64,000 nt of DNA from Luteitalea sp. (GTDB lineage: Bacteria > Acidobacteriota > Vicinamibacteria > Vicinamibacterales > Vicinamibacteraceae): the NCBI GenBank assembly GCA_009377605.1, contig WHTT01000001.1, positions 1 through 64,000 of the forward strand, given 5' to 3'. Under the pieces are notes generated by a model that was not told where the DNA came from, did not search any database, and saw nothing but the letters and a program-made list of their open reading frames with translations. This document shows, in pieces, positions 1 to 8,981 of this stretch. Numbering within the stretch: the stretch's first letter is position 1; the number at the start of each line of letters is the position of its first letter. The position numbers were made by a program, and so were the translations under genes.

Positions 1-3
1 CTT

Positions 4-38
4 AGGGGACATTTCTATTTCGCTCGCGAGGGGACATT
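4..38. repeat. Direct repeat AGGGGACATT, possible insertion-sequence end
   Basis: The decamer AGGGGACATT occurs at 4-13 and again at 29-38, 25 bases apart start to start, at the extreme left edge. Repeated GGGGACATT motifs in direct orientation are reminiscent of terminal transposase-binding sites of some insertion sequences, but no transposase lies within the window and the rest of the element, if any, would be to the left. Downstream, 39-217 holds no gene that I can support. Confidence 0.25.
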
Positions 39-217
39 ATCACTTCGCTTCAACAGCAACCGCCGTCGCGGCGGAAGGCCTTCACGTCGGGCGGCGATCA
101 GCGTGTCGATTCTTCGCACCGGCGAGCGACTAACCTACGTACGGCAGGTCGGCCAAGACGCGGCCGATCCTGCGAGCGCCCAGGCGGCTCTCATTACGCC
201 GACAGGAGCAAGGGAAC

Positions 218-1642
218 ATGACGGAATCGATCGAAGCTGTGACCGGCGGCGCGCCGACCGGCTCCCTTTGGTCCGGCCTCAAGAGCGCCATCCGCGGCAC
301 CGAGGCGGACTACACTCAGATCCCCCTGCGCCGAGCGGTCTTCCTGCTGGCGGTGCCGATGATCCTGGAGCTGGTGATGGAGTCCACCTTCGCGGTGGCG
401 GATATCTACTTCGTCGGCAAGCTGGGCTCTTCGGCGGTGGCGACGGTGGGCCTCACCGAAACCTACCTGTTCCTGCTCTATTCGATCGCCATGGGCCTGT
501 CCATGGCGGTGACCGCCATCGTCGCCCGGCGCATCGGCGAGAAGCAGCGCGACGAGGCCGGGAAGACTGCCGTGCAGGCGATCTTCATCGGCTTGGCGAT
601 CTCGCTGCCGTTCATCGTGGCGGGCATCCTCTACGCACGCGAGCTGCTGGCGCTGATGGGTGCCGACGAGTGGAGCCTGGCCCATGGCTACCGCTACACG
701 CGATGGATGCTCGGCGGCAACGCGGTGATCGCGCTGCTGTTCGTCATCAACGCGATCTTTCGCGGTGCGGGCGACGCGGCGATCGCCATGCGCGTGCTCT
801 GGGTGGCCAACATCCTCAACATCGCGTTGGACCCGATCCTGATCTTCGGGCTCGGGCCGATCCCGGCAATGGGCATCGAGGGCGCGGCGATCGCCACCAA
901 CATCGGCCGCGGCGCCGCCGTGCTGATGCAGCTCTGGCTGCTGTTCAAGGGCGGCAAGCACATTCGCGCCACGCTCGACCACGTCACATGGAACGGTGCG
1001 ATCGCGCTGAACATCGTCCGCACTGCGCTGGGTGGCATCGGCCAGATGATCGTGGCCATGACGGCGTGGATCTTCCTGATGCGGATCCTGGCCAGCCTCG
1101 GCAGCGAGGCGGTCGCCGGCGCGACCATCGCGCTGCGGACCATGATGTTCACGATGATGCCGGCCTGGGGGCTTTCGAACGCCGCCGCGACGCTGGTGGG
1201 CCAGAACCTCGGCGCCGGTCAACCGGAGCGCGCCGAGTCGTCGGTGTGGCGGATCGGCCGGTACAACATGGTGTTCATGGTCGCGGTTTCGGTGGTGTAC
1301 TTCCTTTTCAACGAGCCGATCGTCGCGATCTTCTCGCAGGACACGCGGGTGGTCGCGATCGGTGCGGAGTGGTTGCGGATCCTGTCGTATTCGTACTTCG
1401 TCTACGGCTGGTGGATGGTGGCGGTGCAGGCCTTCAACGGCGCCGGCGACACCATCACGCCGACCAAGATCAACCTGGTGTTCTTCTGGCTGATCCAGAT
1501 CCCGCTGTCGTATGCGCTGGCCATCCCGCTGGGCTGGGAGCACTCCGGGGTGTTCTGGGGCGTGTTCGTCTCGGAGACTGCGGTGGGCCTGTTCACCCTG
1601 TGGCTGTTCACCCGCGGCGGCTGGAAGCGGGCACAGGTATAG
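218..1642 (+). CDS. MATE family multidrug efflux transporter
   Basis: A 474-residue polytopic inner-membrane protein of the MATE (NorM/DinF) family, which exports cationic drugs and dyes in exchange for Na+ or H+. The length matches the family and about twelve hydrophobic segments are visible, starting near residue 33. The two halves are internally similar, with the typical small-residue motif GAGDA/GAGDT in each (near residues 184 and 408). The ATG at 218 is preceded by AGGAG about nine bases upstream. It stands alone and converges on the SMP-30 gene; an unusual GGGGACATT repeat lies just upstream at the window edge. The substrate cannot be told from sequence. Confidence 0.93.
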   Translation: MTESIEAVTGGAPTGSLWSGLKSAIRGTEADYTQIPLRRAVFLLAVPMILELVMESTFAVADIYFVGKLGSSAVATVGLTETYLFLLYSIAMGLSMAVTAIVARRIGEKQRDEAGKTAVQAIFIGLAISLPFIVAGILYARELLALMGADEWSLAHGYRYTRWMLGGNAVIALLFVINAIFRGAGDAAIAMRVLWVANILNIALDPILIFGLGPIPAMGIEGAAIATNIGRGAAVLMQLWLLFKGGKHIRATLDHVTWNGAIALNIVRTALGGIGQMIVAMTAWIFLMRILASLGSEAVAGATIALRTMMFTMMPAWGLSNAAATLVGQNLGAGQPERAESSVWRIGRYNMVFMVAVSVVYFLFNEPIVAIFSQDTRVVAIGAEWLRILSYSYFVYGWWMVAVQAFNGAGDTITPTKINLVFFWLIQIPLSYALAIPLGWEHSGVFWGVFVSETAVGLFTLWLFTRGGWKRAQV

Positions 1643-1681
1643 CCAATAGGTATTGACTTGATTAGTCGCCCTCTATATCAC

Positions 1682-1704
1682 GGCGGCCCTAAAGGACCGC
1701 CCTA
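1682..1704. repeat. REP-like palindrome with GTAG foot (minus strand)
   Basis: Read on the minus strand this is GTAGG followed by an imperfect hairpin GCGGTCCTTTAGGGCCGC with a single mismatch. It lies between the convergent stops of the MATE and SMP-30 genes, so it could act as a bidirectional terminator. Confidence 0.6.
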
Positions 1705-2730
1705 CCACCCATTGCCCTTTGTCTTCGTGCGGATGCGACAGACATAGGCGTCTGCAGTGATATAGAGTACCGATCCATCATCGCCCCAGGCGCAGTTGGC
1801 CGTGGCCTGCTCGGTGTCGATCCGGCCGAGCAGCGCTCCCTCGGGTGTCATCACGTGGACGCCGCCTGGACCCGTGGCGAACAAGTTGCCCTGATGGTCC
1901 ACCTTGAGACCGTCGGGCAGTCCCTTGTGCGCGTCGACCATGCTCGTCACGTCACGGAACACGCGGCCCTCGCCGAGCGTTCCATCATCCTCGACGGGAA
2001 ACGCCATCCACACCGCATGCTCCGGATCGGAGTTGGCAACGTAGAGCGTCTTTTCATCTGGCGAGAACGCGATGCCGTTCGGTCGTGTCAACGCCTTCGT
2101 CAGGAGCGTCACCTCGCCGGTCTTTGCCGACCTTCGGTAGACTCCGTAGAAATCGAGCTCGCGCCGTCGGTCCTCCGCTCGCTCCGGTAAGCCGTACGGC
2201 GGGTCGGTAAAGTACAGGTCGCCGTTGGACTTGAAGACGAGGTCGTTAGGGCTATTGAAGCGCTTGCCCTGATAGTTGTCGGCCAGCGTCCGCTTCCCCC
2301 CATCCCACTCGAGCCGTGCGATGCGTCGATCGCCATGCTCGGCGAGCGTGAGCCGTCCCTCCCCATCGAGCGCCAATCCATTGCTACCCGGCTCACGTCC
2401 ATAATCGTCGACGCCAGTGTATCCGGCAGGCTTCATGAACGTTGTCACGCCGCTGCTCGCCGTCCATTTCATGACGGCGTTCCCAGGAATCTCCGAGAAG
2501 AGCAGGAAGCCCCCTTCCCGGGCGACCCAGACGGGCCCTTCCGTCCACTCGAAGCCGTCGGCCACGACCTCGATCTGCGCATCTGGTGCGATGAGCTCGT
2601 CGAAGCGGGCCTGTTCTTGCACGAGGCGACCAATGGTCGGCGGGCTCGTGTGCTCGGGCTCTTGACTCGAAACCGCGGCCGAGAGCAACCCCGCACAGAC
2701 CGCCAGCGTGGTGACGTGACGAAGACGCAT
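1702..2730 (-). CDS. Exported SMP-30/gluconolactonase-like protein
   Basis: A 342-residue SMP-30/gluconolaconase/LRE-like six-bladed beta-propeller, a family of metal-dependent lactonases. An N-terminal signal peptide (positively charged start, hydrophobic stretch, AAVSSQ near residue 20) suggests a periplasmic location. Family motifs include the EGPVW stretch near residue 62, the NGLALDGEGRL segment, the SPNDLVF motif with metal-binding Asn, and PNGIAFSPDEKTLYVANSD. ATG 2730 is chosen over an in-frame start nine codons upstream because GGAGG lies seven bases before it and the signal peptide then starts correctly. It is divergent from the molybdenum hydroxylase genes, separated by a heptamer hairpin repeat. 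The lactone substrate is unknown. Confidence 0.9.
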   Translation of the reverse strand: MRLRHVTTLAVCAGLLSAAVSSQEPEHTSPPTIGRLVQEQARFDELIAPDAQIEVVADGFEWTEGPVWVAREGGFLLFSEIPGNAVMKWTASSGVTTFMKPAGYTGVDDYGREPGSNGLALDGEGRLTLAEHGDRRIARLEWDGGKRTLADNYQGKRFNSPNDLVFKSNGDLYFTDPPYGLPERAEDRRRELDFYGVYRRSAKTGEVTLLTKALTRPNGIAFSPDEKTLYVANSDPEHAVWMAFPVEDDGTLGEGRVFRDVTSMVDAHKGLPDGLKVDHQGNLFATGPGGVHVMTPEGALLGRIDTEQATANCAWGDDGSVLYITADAYVCRIRTKTKGNGW

Positions 2731-2810
2731 AGAAAGTCCTCCCGAGGAGGGAATCATAACGGTTCAGAAGCCATCGCGATATACTGAGATCTTCCGTGTG
2801 CCCCCAATAG

Positions 2811-2920
2811 TAGTGCTTGGTCCCTGGTTCTTAGTGCTTGGTGCGCCTAGTACGCTTCGATGCTTCATGACGCCCAAGCGCACCAAGGACCAAGGACCAA
2901 GAACTAAGGACCAAGGACCA
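2811..2920. repeat. Heptamer-periodic inverted repeat, TTGGTCC family, copy 1
   Basis: The left arm (2811-2849) is built of degenerate heptamers such as TAGTGCT, TGGTCCC and TGGTTCT, ending in TTGGTGCGCCTA. The right arm (2873-2920) is its imperfect complement, GCGCACCAAGGACCAAGGACC and so on. The roughly 25-base centre is unique. The second copy at 19168-19267 has the same GGTGCGCCTA/GCGCACC core. Confidence 0.75.
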
Positions 2921-2925
2921 GCCTC

Positions 2926-3414
2926 ATGCCTCGATACACTCTGCGCGTCAACGGCCGGGAGCACGCGATTGAGGCCGAGCCTGGCGACAGTCTGCTCTCA
3001 ATCCTTCGCGACGACCTCGAGTTGACCGGAAGCAAGTACGGCTGCGGCGAGGGCCAATGCGGGGCGTGCACGGTGCTCGTCGAAGACGAGGTCACGCGAT
3101 CATGCGTGACCGACGCGGGCTCGGTCTCTGGCAAGTCCATTACCACGATTGAAGGGCTTGCCACGGACGAGCAACTCCACCCGGTGCAAGAAGCCTTTGT
3201 CGAGGCGGAAGCGCTCCAGTGCGGATACTGCACGCCCGGGATGGTCATGGCCGCGGTCGGCCTTCTGCGAAGCAATCCGAGCCCGTCGCAAGCAGAGATC
3301 ACCAAGAGCATGAACAACAACATCTGCCGGTGCGGAACCTACGGGCGCATCGTGCGCGCCGTCGAGCTCGCCGCAACGCGCACCTCATCCAGGACGAGCA
3401 GCGGGAGCAAATGA
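2926..3414 (+). CDS. (2Fe-2S)-binding subunit of a xanthine dehydrogenase-family molybdenum hydroxylase
   Basis: A 162-residue small subunit of the CoxS/IorA type, which passes electrons from the molybdenum centre to an external acceptor. The N-terminal plant-type ferredoxin cluster motif CGEGQCGACTVL (residues 45-56, with a further Cys near 68) and the C-terminal second cluster motif CGYCTPGM plus CRCGTYGRI are both complete. The length is typical. There is no FAD subunit nearby, so the enzyme is probably of the two-subunit isoquinoline oxidoreductase type that passes electrons to a cytochrome. The stop overlaps the start of the large subunit gene in ATGATGA, implying translational coupling. 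The start at 2926 comes directly after the heptamer hairpin; no strong ribosome site is seen. Confidence 0.92.
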   Translation: MPRYTLRVNGREHAIEAEPGDSLLSILRDDLELTGSKYGCGEGQCGACTVLVEDEVTRSCVTDAGSVSGKSITTIEGLATDEQLHPVQEAFVEAEALQCGYCTPGMVMAAVGLLRSNPSPSQAEITKSMNNNICRCGTYGRIVRAVELAATRTSSRTSSGSK

Positions 3415-5554
3415 TGAGCGACGAGAGCGCCTTCGACACGGCGCAAGAGCCGGAGCGCTACGAGCTCCAAGAGCGTTCGCGTTCACCGATGACGTTGGAG
3501 CGACGCGAGTTCCTGCAGATCGTCACCGGCCTGCTCGTGGTGGTGACGACGGGCGAGGCGCGTGCGCAGGAGTCGGGCAGGGGAGCTCGTGGCTCCCGAG
3601 GTCGTGAAGAGACACCGGAGCTCTCGGCCTGGCTCCACATCGACGAGAGTGGCCGCATCACGGCGTACACCGGAAAGGTTGAGATCGGTCAGAACATCCG
3701 GACCTCGCTTGCACAGGCGCTTGGTGACGAGCTGCGCGTCCCGCTCGATGTCATCACGCTGGTCATGGGCGACACCGACCTCACACCGTACGACGCCGGA
3801 ACGTTTGGCTCGCGTACCACGCCCGCGATGGCGCCACAGTTGGCACGCGCGGCTGCCACGGCGCGCGAGATGCTGATCGATCGAGCCGCTTCGCAATGGC
3901 GGATTCGGCGTGACACGCTGCGCGCAAAGAACGGGCGGGTGCTTGGCCCAGACGGACGTTCGGCGTCGTATGGGGAGCTGACGCGGGGGGAGAAGCTCAC
4001 CGGCACGGTTGCCGCCGATGCCCCGGTCGCAGCGCGGGACGGCTGGAGACTCAGAGGCCAGACCACCAAGAAGGTGAATGGTCGCGAGATCGTGACCGGT
4101 CATCATCGGTACACGCCAGACATGGTCAGGCCCGGCATGCTCTATGGGGCCATCGTCCGGCCTGACGCGTTCGACGCCACGCTCGAGTCCGTCGACGACA
4201 CCGCCGTGCGGCGGATGGAAGGCGTCACCGTGGTGCGCGAGGCCGACCTGCTCGGCGTCGTCGCAGCCCACCCGCGCCTCGCGACGCGCGCGGCGGCTGC
4301 GATTCGCGCGCGCTGGCGCGTGCCACCAGGTCAGCCTTCGTCCAAGACCATCTTCGATTACTTGAAGAAGAGCCCCGCCTCGAGCAGCGGCGGACGCGGC
4401 AGGCGGGAGCCAGACGTGGTTGGGGACGTCGCAGAAGCGCGGACGCGTGCTGCCCGCACGTTCAAAACGACGTATCTGATCCCGTACATTGCGCACGTGC
4501 CGCTGGAGCCTCGCGCGGCGGTCGCCGAGTGGAACGACGGCAAGCTCACCGTCTGGGTCGGCACGCAGCGCCCGTTCGGCGTGAGGAGTGAGCTCGCGGA
4601 AGCCTTCGGTCTTCCGGAGAGCCGTGTGCGGGTGATCGTGCCAGACATGGGCTCGGCGTACGGCGGCAAGCACACGGCCGAGCACGCGGTGGAGGCCGCT
4701 CGGCTTGCCGTGGCGGCTGGTCGGGCCGTCAAGCTGGTGTGGACGAGAGCCGAAGAGTTCAGCTGGGCGTACTTCCGTCCAGCCGGTGTCATTGACGTGG
4801 CAAGTGCCGTCGATGGCGACGGCCGGCTTCTCGCATGGGAGTTCGACAACTGGAACTCGGGCGCGGCCGGCATCGAGACACCTTACGAGGTGCCGAATCG
4901 ACGCGTCGCGTTTCATGCATCGGAATCACCATTGCGGCAGGGCTCGTACCGCGGCCTGGCGGCAACCGCCAATCACGTCGCCCGCGAGATCCACATGGAC
5001 GAGATCGCGCGCGCGACTGGGATCGATGCCGTGGAGCTCCGCTTGAAGAACCTGAAGGATGCTCGGATGCGCGCCGTTCTGACGGCCGTTGCCGAGCGTG
5101 TCGGTTGGCCTCGCGATGCTGGAGCCGAGCGGGCGCTCGGCCTCGCCTGCGGCACGGAAAAGGACAGCTACGTGGCGACGGCCGCAGAAGTATCGAAGAC
5201 CGAGTCTGGCTTTCGCGTCGAGCGTCTCGTGGCCGCCTTCGAGTGTGGCGCGATCGTCAATCCGGATGGTGTGCGCAATCAGGTGGAGGGCTCTCTCGTC
5301 AGGGGCTCGGCGGCGCGCTGTTCGAGGCGATCGAGTTCGCCAACGGGCGGATACTCAACGGCAGCCTGGCCAAATATCGTGTCCCGCGCTTCGCCGACAT
5401 GCCCGCGCTCGACGTGTTGCTCCTGGACAGGCCCGACCTCCCATCTGCAGGCGCCGGTGAGACACCAATCGTTGCCGTGGCTCCGGCGATTGCCGCCGCG
5501 GCGCGCACGTTTGGCCCTGTCGGTGCCGCCCTGCCCATTCGCCTCGAAGCCTAG
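3411..5554 (+). CDS. Molybdopterin-binding subunit of xanthine dehydrogenase-family hydroxylase, frameshifted near 5299
   Basis: Large catalytic subunit of the IorB type, which hydroxylates a heterocycle or aldehyde with the molybdenum cytosine dinucleotide cofactor. A RREFLQ twin-arginine-like signal followed by a hydrophobic stretch (about residues 29-48) suggests export. Family segments run from TGKVEIGQNIRTSLAQAL to GSAYGGKHTAEHAVEAARLA and QGSYRGLAATANHVAREIHMDE. The frame is broken: after NQVEGSLV the protein continues as GLGGALFEAIEFANGRILNG only in the +1 frame, which runs to 5554 and contains the GAGETPIVAVAPAI segment carrying the likely catalytic Glu. Adding one base near 5299 gives 715 codons, a normal length. 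Unrepaired, the frame runs to 5612 with an unrelated tail. It could be a real mutation or an assembly error. Confidence 0.85.
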
Positions 5555-5559
5555 GGGTG

Positions 5560-5584
5560 GTAGGGACGCCCCGCCGAGGCGTTC
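5560..5584. repeat. REP-like palindrome GTAGGGACGCC...GGCGT
   Basis: A GTAG foot followed by a hairpin with arms ACGCC and GGCGT, between the hydroxylase large subunit and the phosphate transporter. It belongs to the GACGCCTCG/CGAGGCGTC family also seen at 6717, 21764, 28445 and 42141. Confidence 0.6.
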
Positions 5585-5596
5585 GGCTGTTGTGGA

Positions 5597-6709
5597 GTGG
5601 ATGTGTCGCTAACGGTATTGCTTCTCGTGGTCGCTGCCGGTGCGCTCGCGTACGTGAACGGCGCAAACGATAACTCCAAAGGTGTCGCAACGTTGGTTGG
5701 CGCGCGTCTGGCGACCTATCCGCGCGCGCTCGCGTGGGGCACCGCGTGGACCGTCGCCGGCGGCCTCGCGGCGCTCGTCGTCTCGAGCGGTCTCGTGAAG
5801 ATGTTCAGCACGGCGCTCGTTTCTGGCGGCGTTGCCGCCTCTCCACGCTTCTCGCTCGCGATTGCGGTCGCGAGCTGGGCGTGGGTGCTGTTGGCGTCAC
5901 GCCTTGCGCTTCCCGTCTCGACGACCCACGCGCTCACCGGCGCGATTGTGGGTGCCGCCGTGGCTGGAGGCGGAGTGGAGGGTGTCCAGTGGGCGCTCCT
6001 GGCGGGTGTCGTGGTGCTGCCCCTTGCGTTCAGTCCCGTGGCATCGGCGCTGCTCGCCTACGCGATGCACGCCATATTCGCGCAGCCAATGAAGCGCGCC
6101 GCCCGCTACTGCGTCTGCGTCGAGAAGGGACAGCGCATCGTGCTCGCGCCCGCCAGCGGCACGGCGCAGTACACGGCGCTCTCGCAACCCGTTGTCGCGA
6201 CCGGGGATGGGGCCGAGTGCGACGCGGCGGGATTCCAACATCGACTACCGCTGACGACGGTTGCACATTGGGGCGCCAGCGCGGCGCTCAGCTTCGCGCG
6301 CGGGCTCAACGACACCCCGAAGATCATCGCGATTGCGGTGCTCGTAGGTGCGAACAGCGCCGTGCCATCGGCGTCGCTCTTCGTGCTCGGGGCGCTGATG
6401 ATGGGACTCGGCGGTTATCTCTCGGGCTGGCGCGTGACACATACTCTCGCTGAACGCGTGACTACCATCGATCCGCTGGAGGGGTTGTCGGCCAGCACCG
6501 TGGCGTCAGGGTTGGTGCTTGCCGCATCCTGGTTCACGCTGCCCGTTTCAACGACGCACGTGTCCAGCGGCGCCATCGTAGGCGCCGGGTTGCGCGGCGG
6601 CGCATCCGCCGTCTCCTGGCGAACCGTTTCCACGCTCGGCGCGGCGTGGGTCATCACGGTCCCGGTCTCAGCGCTTCTGGGCTTCTCCATCTACACGCTT
6701 CTCTGGTGA
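5597..6709 (+). CDS. PiT family inorganic phosphate transporter
   Basis: A 370-residue inner-membrane permease of the PiT family, which imports metal-phosphate with protons (or Na+). The two inverted signature motifs are present: GANDNSKGVATLVGA near residue 22 and ARGLNDTPKIIAIAVL near residue 234, each followed by a PVSTTHA/PVSTTHV loop (near 111 and 315). About ten hydrophobic segments and the length fit the family. The start is probably GTG 5597; GTG 5603 is an alternative. It lies 42 bases past the hydroxylase gene with a REP-like element between, so cotranscription is possible. No PhoU-like regulator is adjacent. Confidence 0.93.
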   Translation: MDVSLTVLLLVVAAGALAYVNGANDNSKGVATLVGARLATYPRALAWGTAWTVAGGLAALVVSSGLVKMFSTALVSGGVAASPRFSLAIAVASWAWVLLASRLALPVSTTHALTGAIVGAAVAGGGVEGVQWALLAGVVVLPLAFSPVASALLAYAMHAIFAQPMKRAARYCVCVEKGQRIVLAPASGTAQYTALSQPVVATGDGAECDAAGFQHRLPLTTVAHWGASAALSFARGLNDTPKIIAIAVLVGANSAVPSASLFVLGALMMGLGGYLSGWRVTHTLAERVTTIDPLEGLSASTVASGLVLAASWFTLPVSTTHVSSGAIVGAGLRGGASAVSWRTVSTLGAAWVITVPVSALLGFSIYTLLW

Positions 6710-6716
6710 GCGACAG

Positions 6717-6781
6717 CAGGGACGCCTCGACGAGGCGTCGCTACGGCCCCGATGGTAGGGGGGAGCCCGACCCGCCTCCCT
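6717..6781. repeat. Two REP-like palindromes in a convergent gap
   Basis: The first has a perfect nine-base stem, GACGCCTCG/CGAGGCGTC (6721-6739), with its GTAG foot on the minus strand (CTAC, 6741-6744). The second starts with GTAG at 6755 on the plus strand and has arms GGGGGGAG/CCTCCC. They sit between the convergent phosphate transporter and terpene cyclase genes. Confidence 0.6.
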
Positions 6782-6857
6782 GAGTGCTAAATGCATGGCA
6801 ACACGAGAATGACCGTGACAGCAGAAACGAGAAACCTCGCTGAATCCCATCTGACAA

Positions 6858-8738
6858 TCACATCGTCGGTGTATCGGACAAGCAGTCGCGCGCCGCAGAG
6901 AGTCCACCGATGGCAAAGATCAGTGGATAGAGCTCTTCGAAGTACCACAGTCGTGCGAAGTACAAACCGATCGGCGAAGCGGGTGTGCACTCGCCTCGCT
7001 TCGTCGCCTTCAGCAACCACTCCGCTCCGCGCGCAACGGCGCGCGTGACTCTGTCAGGGTCTGCATCCGACTTCGCGCGCGACAGCGCCGTCAATGCAAC
7101 GCCGGTCTCTTCGATGGATGAGGCCACGCCGCGGCTTCCACCCCAGCCGCCGTCCGCGTTTTGCGCGTCGAGCAACCAGGCCGTTCCTTGACGACGACAG
7201 TTGACCGCCTCCGCCGCGTCTCTGACGAGTGGCGCGTGCAATCCTGTAAGGACCCGCGCCGTTCCGTACGTCCCGTTCTCCTCGTCTGATGCGTGCTCGT
7301 TGCCGAACCAGAGTGGAATCCAGGCTCCCTCTGCGCGTTGTGCTCGGGCGATGTATCGCAACGCGCGACCGGAAGCGCGCAGAATCGCGGCGCGGACCGG
7401 GGGATCGAGCAGCTCGTGCCACGCGCTCAGAGCTTGCAGCGCGTGCGCGGTAATCTCGGGCGTGCTGCGATCGAAAGGTAGCGCGCCCCATCCGCGGCAG
7501 AAGGTTGGTATCCCACCGTCGCGATTCTGTACGCCGAGGAGCCAGCCGGCGCCCGCAGCTGCTTGGCGCCGGATCTCTGCATCGGGTGGACCGAGCCGGC
7601 GGAGTGCCAGCAGGGCGCCTGCGGTGTCGTCTGCGTCTGGGACGCCGCCGCTCAGATTGGTCCAGGCCCAGCCGCCAGGCGCCGCGTGGGTAAACGGATG
7701 CTCGCAGACAGGCTGCTGCGAGAGCAGCCAGGCACGCACACGCTCGGTGTCGATGCGCTCGAGCTCTCCCGCAGCCGCCAGCGCAGACACCGCCAGCGTC
7801 GTCACCCACGTCGCCAGGTTCGTATCGATTGGCCAGCTCCCATCACCTCGAGCGGACTCCTCGAGGAATCGAAGACCACGCTGGACGACGGGATGCCGAG
7901 CGTGCCCGGCGGCGGCGAGGCTCATCACGACGAAGCTGGTCAGCGGCGCTGCCTCGAGATAGCCGCCACTCTCTGGTTGCATGTTCCTCAGCACGTCGAG
8001 CGTTGGCCGGCGTAGGCGATTGCGGACGAGGCGCAGCACCGGATTGGAAGTTGGCGCGAAGTAATGGCGCACCTGGCCGATCGCGATGAGCGCAGGCAGC
8101 GCGTAGCTCACCACGGGAAGCCGCGCATGGTGAAACCATCGATGCGGAAGGGCGGCGAGCTCGAATGGAAGCTGCGGCACGCGCCGCCACGCTGTTGCAT
8201 CGTCGTGCCCCAGCTTGCCGGCCAGGGCGAGCACGGTCAGGATCGGGACCGAGAACGTCTTGTCTTTCCCGTATCGCCGGAGAATGGCCTCACGCAGCGC
8301 TTCCGGCTCGAGAGCATCCGCGCCGGACCCGAGCATGCCGCGTGAAGACTTCCGCAGCCACGCCTCCGCCCGTTCGCGATGAGCGCCGGTGAATGCGGGT
8401 CCCTCGCTTGTCTTCAGGGCAGGATGCGACGAAGCAATCGAGAGCGCCGACCACACGAGCGCCGTGGTGCTGAGGTTGCTGCGACTGCGCACGGTGTCTC
8501 CCCAGCCGCCATCTGCGTTCTGATGCGCCAGAAGCCACCGTGCGCCGTTGTCAACGAGGTGATCGAAGGGACCGAGACCTTCGCGGCTGGAGAGGGTCAG
8601 CGCCATAACCGCAGTTGCCGTGGAGAGCGCGCTGCTGGCCAGCGCACCTTCCCAGTGACCAGCCAGGACGCGGCGCTCGAGGAGTCGACGGGTCAGAGTC
8701 GCCAGCGTCGTGTCGAGGCTTTCACGGGATGGGCGCAT
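6858..8738 (-). CDS. Squalene-hopene cyclase-like class II terpene cyclase
   Basis: A 626-residue protein of the squalene-hopene/oxidosqualene cyclase fold, close to the 630-residue family norm. QW-type repeats are clear: QNADGGWGD at 73-81, a QNRDGG repeat near 415 and QNADGGWGG near 555. The catalytic class II motif is present as DADDTA (residues 368-373), preceded by the family context GGWAWTNLSGG. The C-terminus GLYFARLWYFEELYPLIFAI matches the conserved Tyr-rich end. It should cyclise squalene or a related polyprene by protonation at the membrane surface. No squalene synthase (HpnC/D/E) or other hopanoid gene is adjacent, so the substrate is open; a polyprenyl synthase lies 9 kb away. 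Confidence 0.85.
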   Translation of the reverse strand: MRPSRESLDTTLATLTRRLLERRVLAGHWEGALASSALSTATAVMALTLSSREGLGPFDHLVDNGARWLLAHQNADGGWGDTVRSRSNLSTTALVWSALSIASSHPALKTSEGPAFTGAHRERAEAWLRKSSRGMLGSGADALEPEALREAILRRYGKDKTFSVPILTVLALAGKLGHDDATAWRRVPQLPFELAALPHRWFHHARLPVVSYALPALIAIGQVRHYFAPTSNPVLRLVRNRLRRPTLDVLRNMQPESGGYLEAAPLTSFVVMSLAAAGHARHPVVQRGLRFLEESARGDGSWPIDTNLATWVTTLAVSALAAAGELERIDTERVRAWLLSQQPVCEHPFTHAAPGGWAWTNLSGGVPDADDTAGALLALRRLGPPDAEIRRQAAAGAGWLLGVQNRDGGIPTFCRGWGALPFDRSTPEITAHALQALSAWHELLDPPVRAAILRASGRALRYIARAQRAEGAWIPLWFGNEHASDEENGTYGTARVLTGLHAPLVRDAAEAVNCRRQGTAWLLDAQNADGGWGGSRGVASSIEETGVALTALSRAKSDADPDRVTRAVARGAEWLLKATKRGECTPASPIGLYFARLWYFEELYPLIFAIGGLSAARDCLSDTPTM

Positions 8739-8981
8739 CCTTGGGGGAAGGGATGAAGGGGTAAGGATCTCATTCTACTGACTTGGGTCCGGAAGCGGAA
8801 CGAGCGCGGAGCGATTGCCCGAGGCGTCGACCGCGCGGATCCAGCCACCAAGACCGGGGTGGTCGACCGGCGATGTGACATTGTAGTTGGTCACCTCACA
8901 TTGTCCCGTCTTTCGGGTTTGAAACTGCTTACGCGAATGGGAGGGAAGACTCATGCGGGCGATTTCTCTCCGGGGTTCGCA

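Noticed and set aside
194-1543. Long open frame opposite the MATE gene
   Set aside because: Arg/His/Asp-rich composition typical of antisense frames in GC-rich genes; the plus strand protein is clearly MATE. The same applies to other long antisense frames, for example opposite 3483-4916 and 5734-6453.
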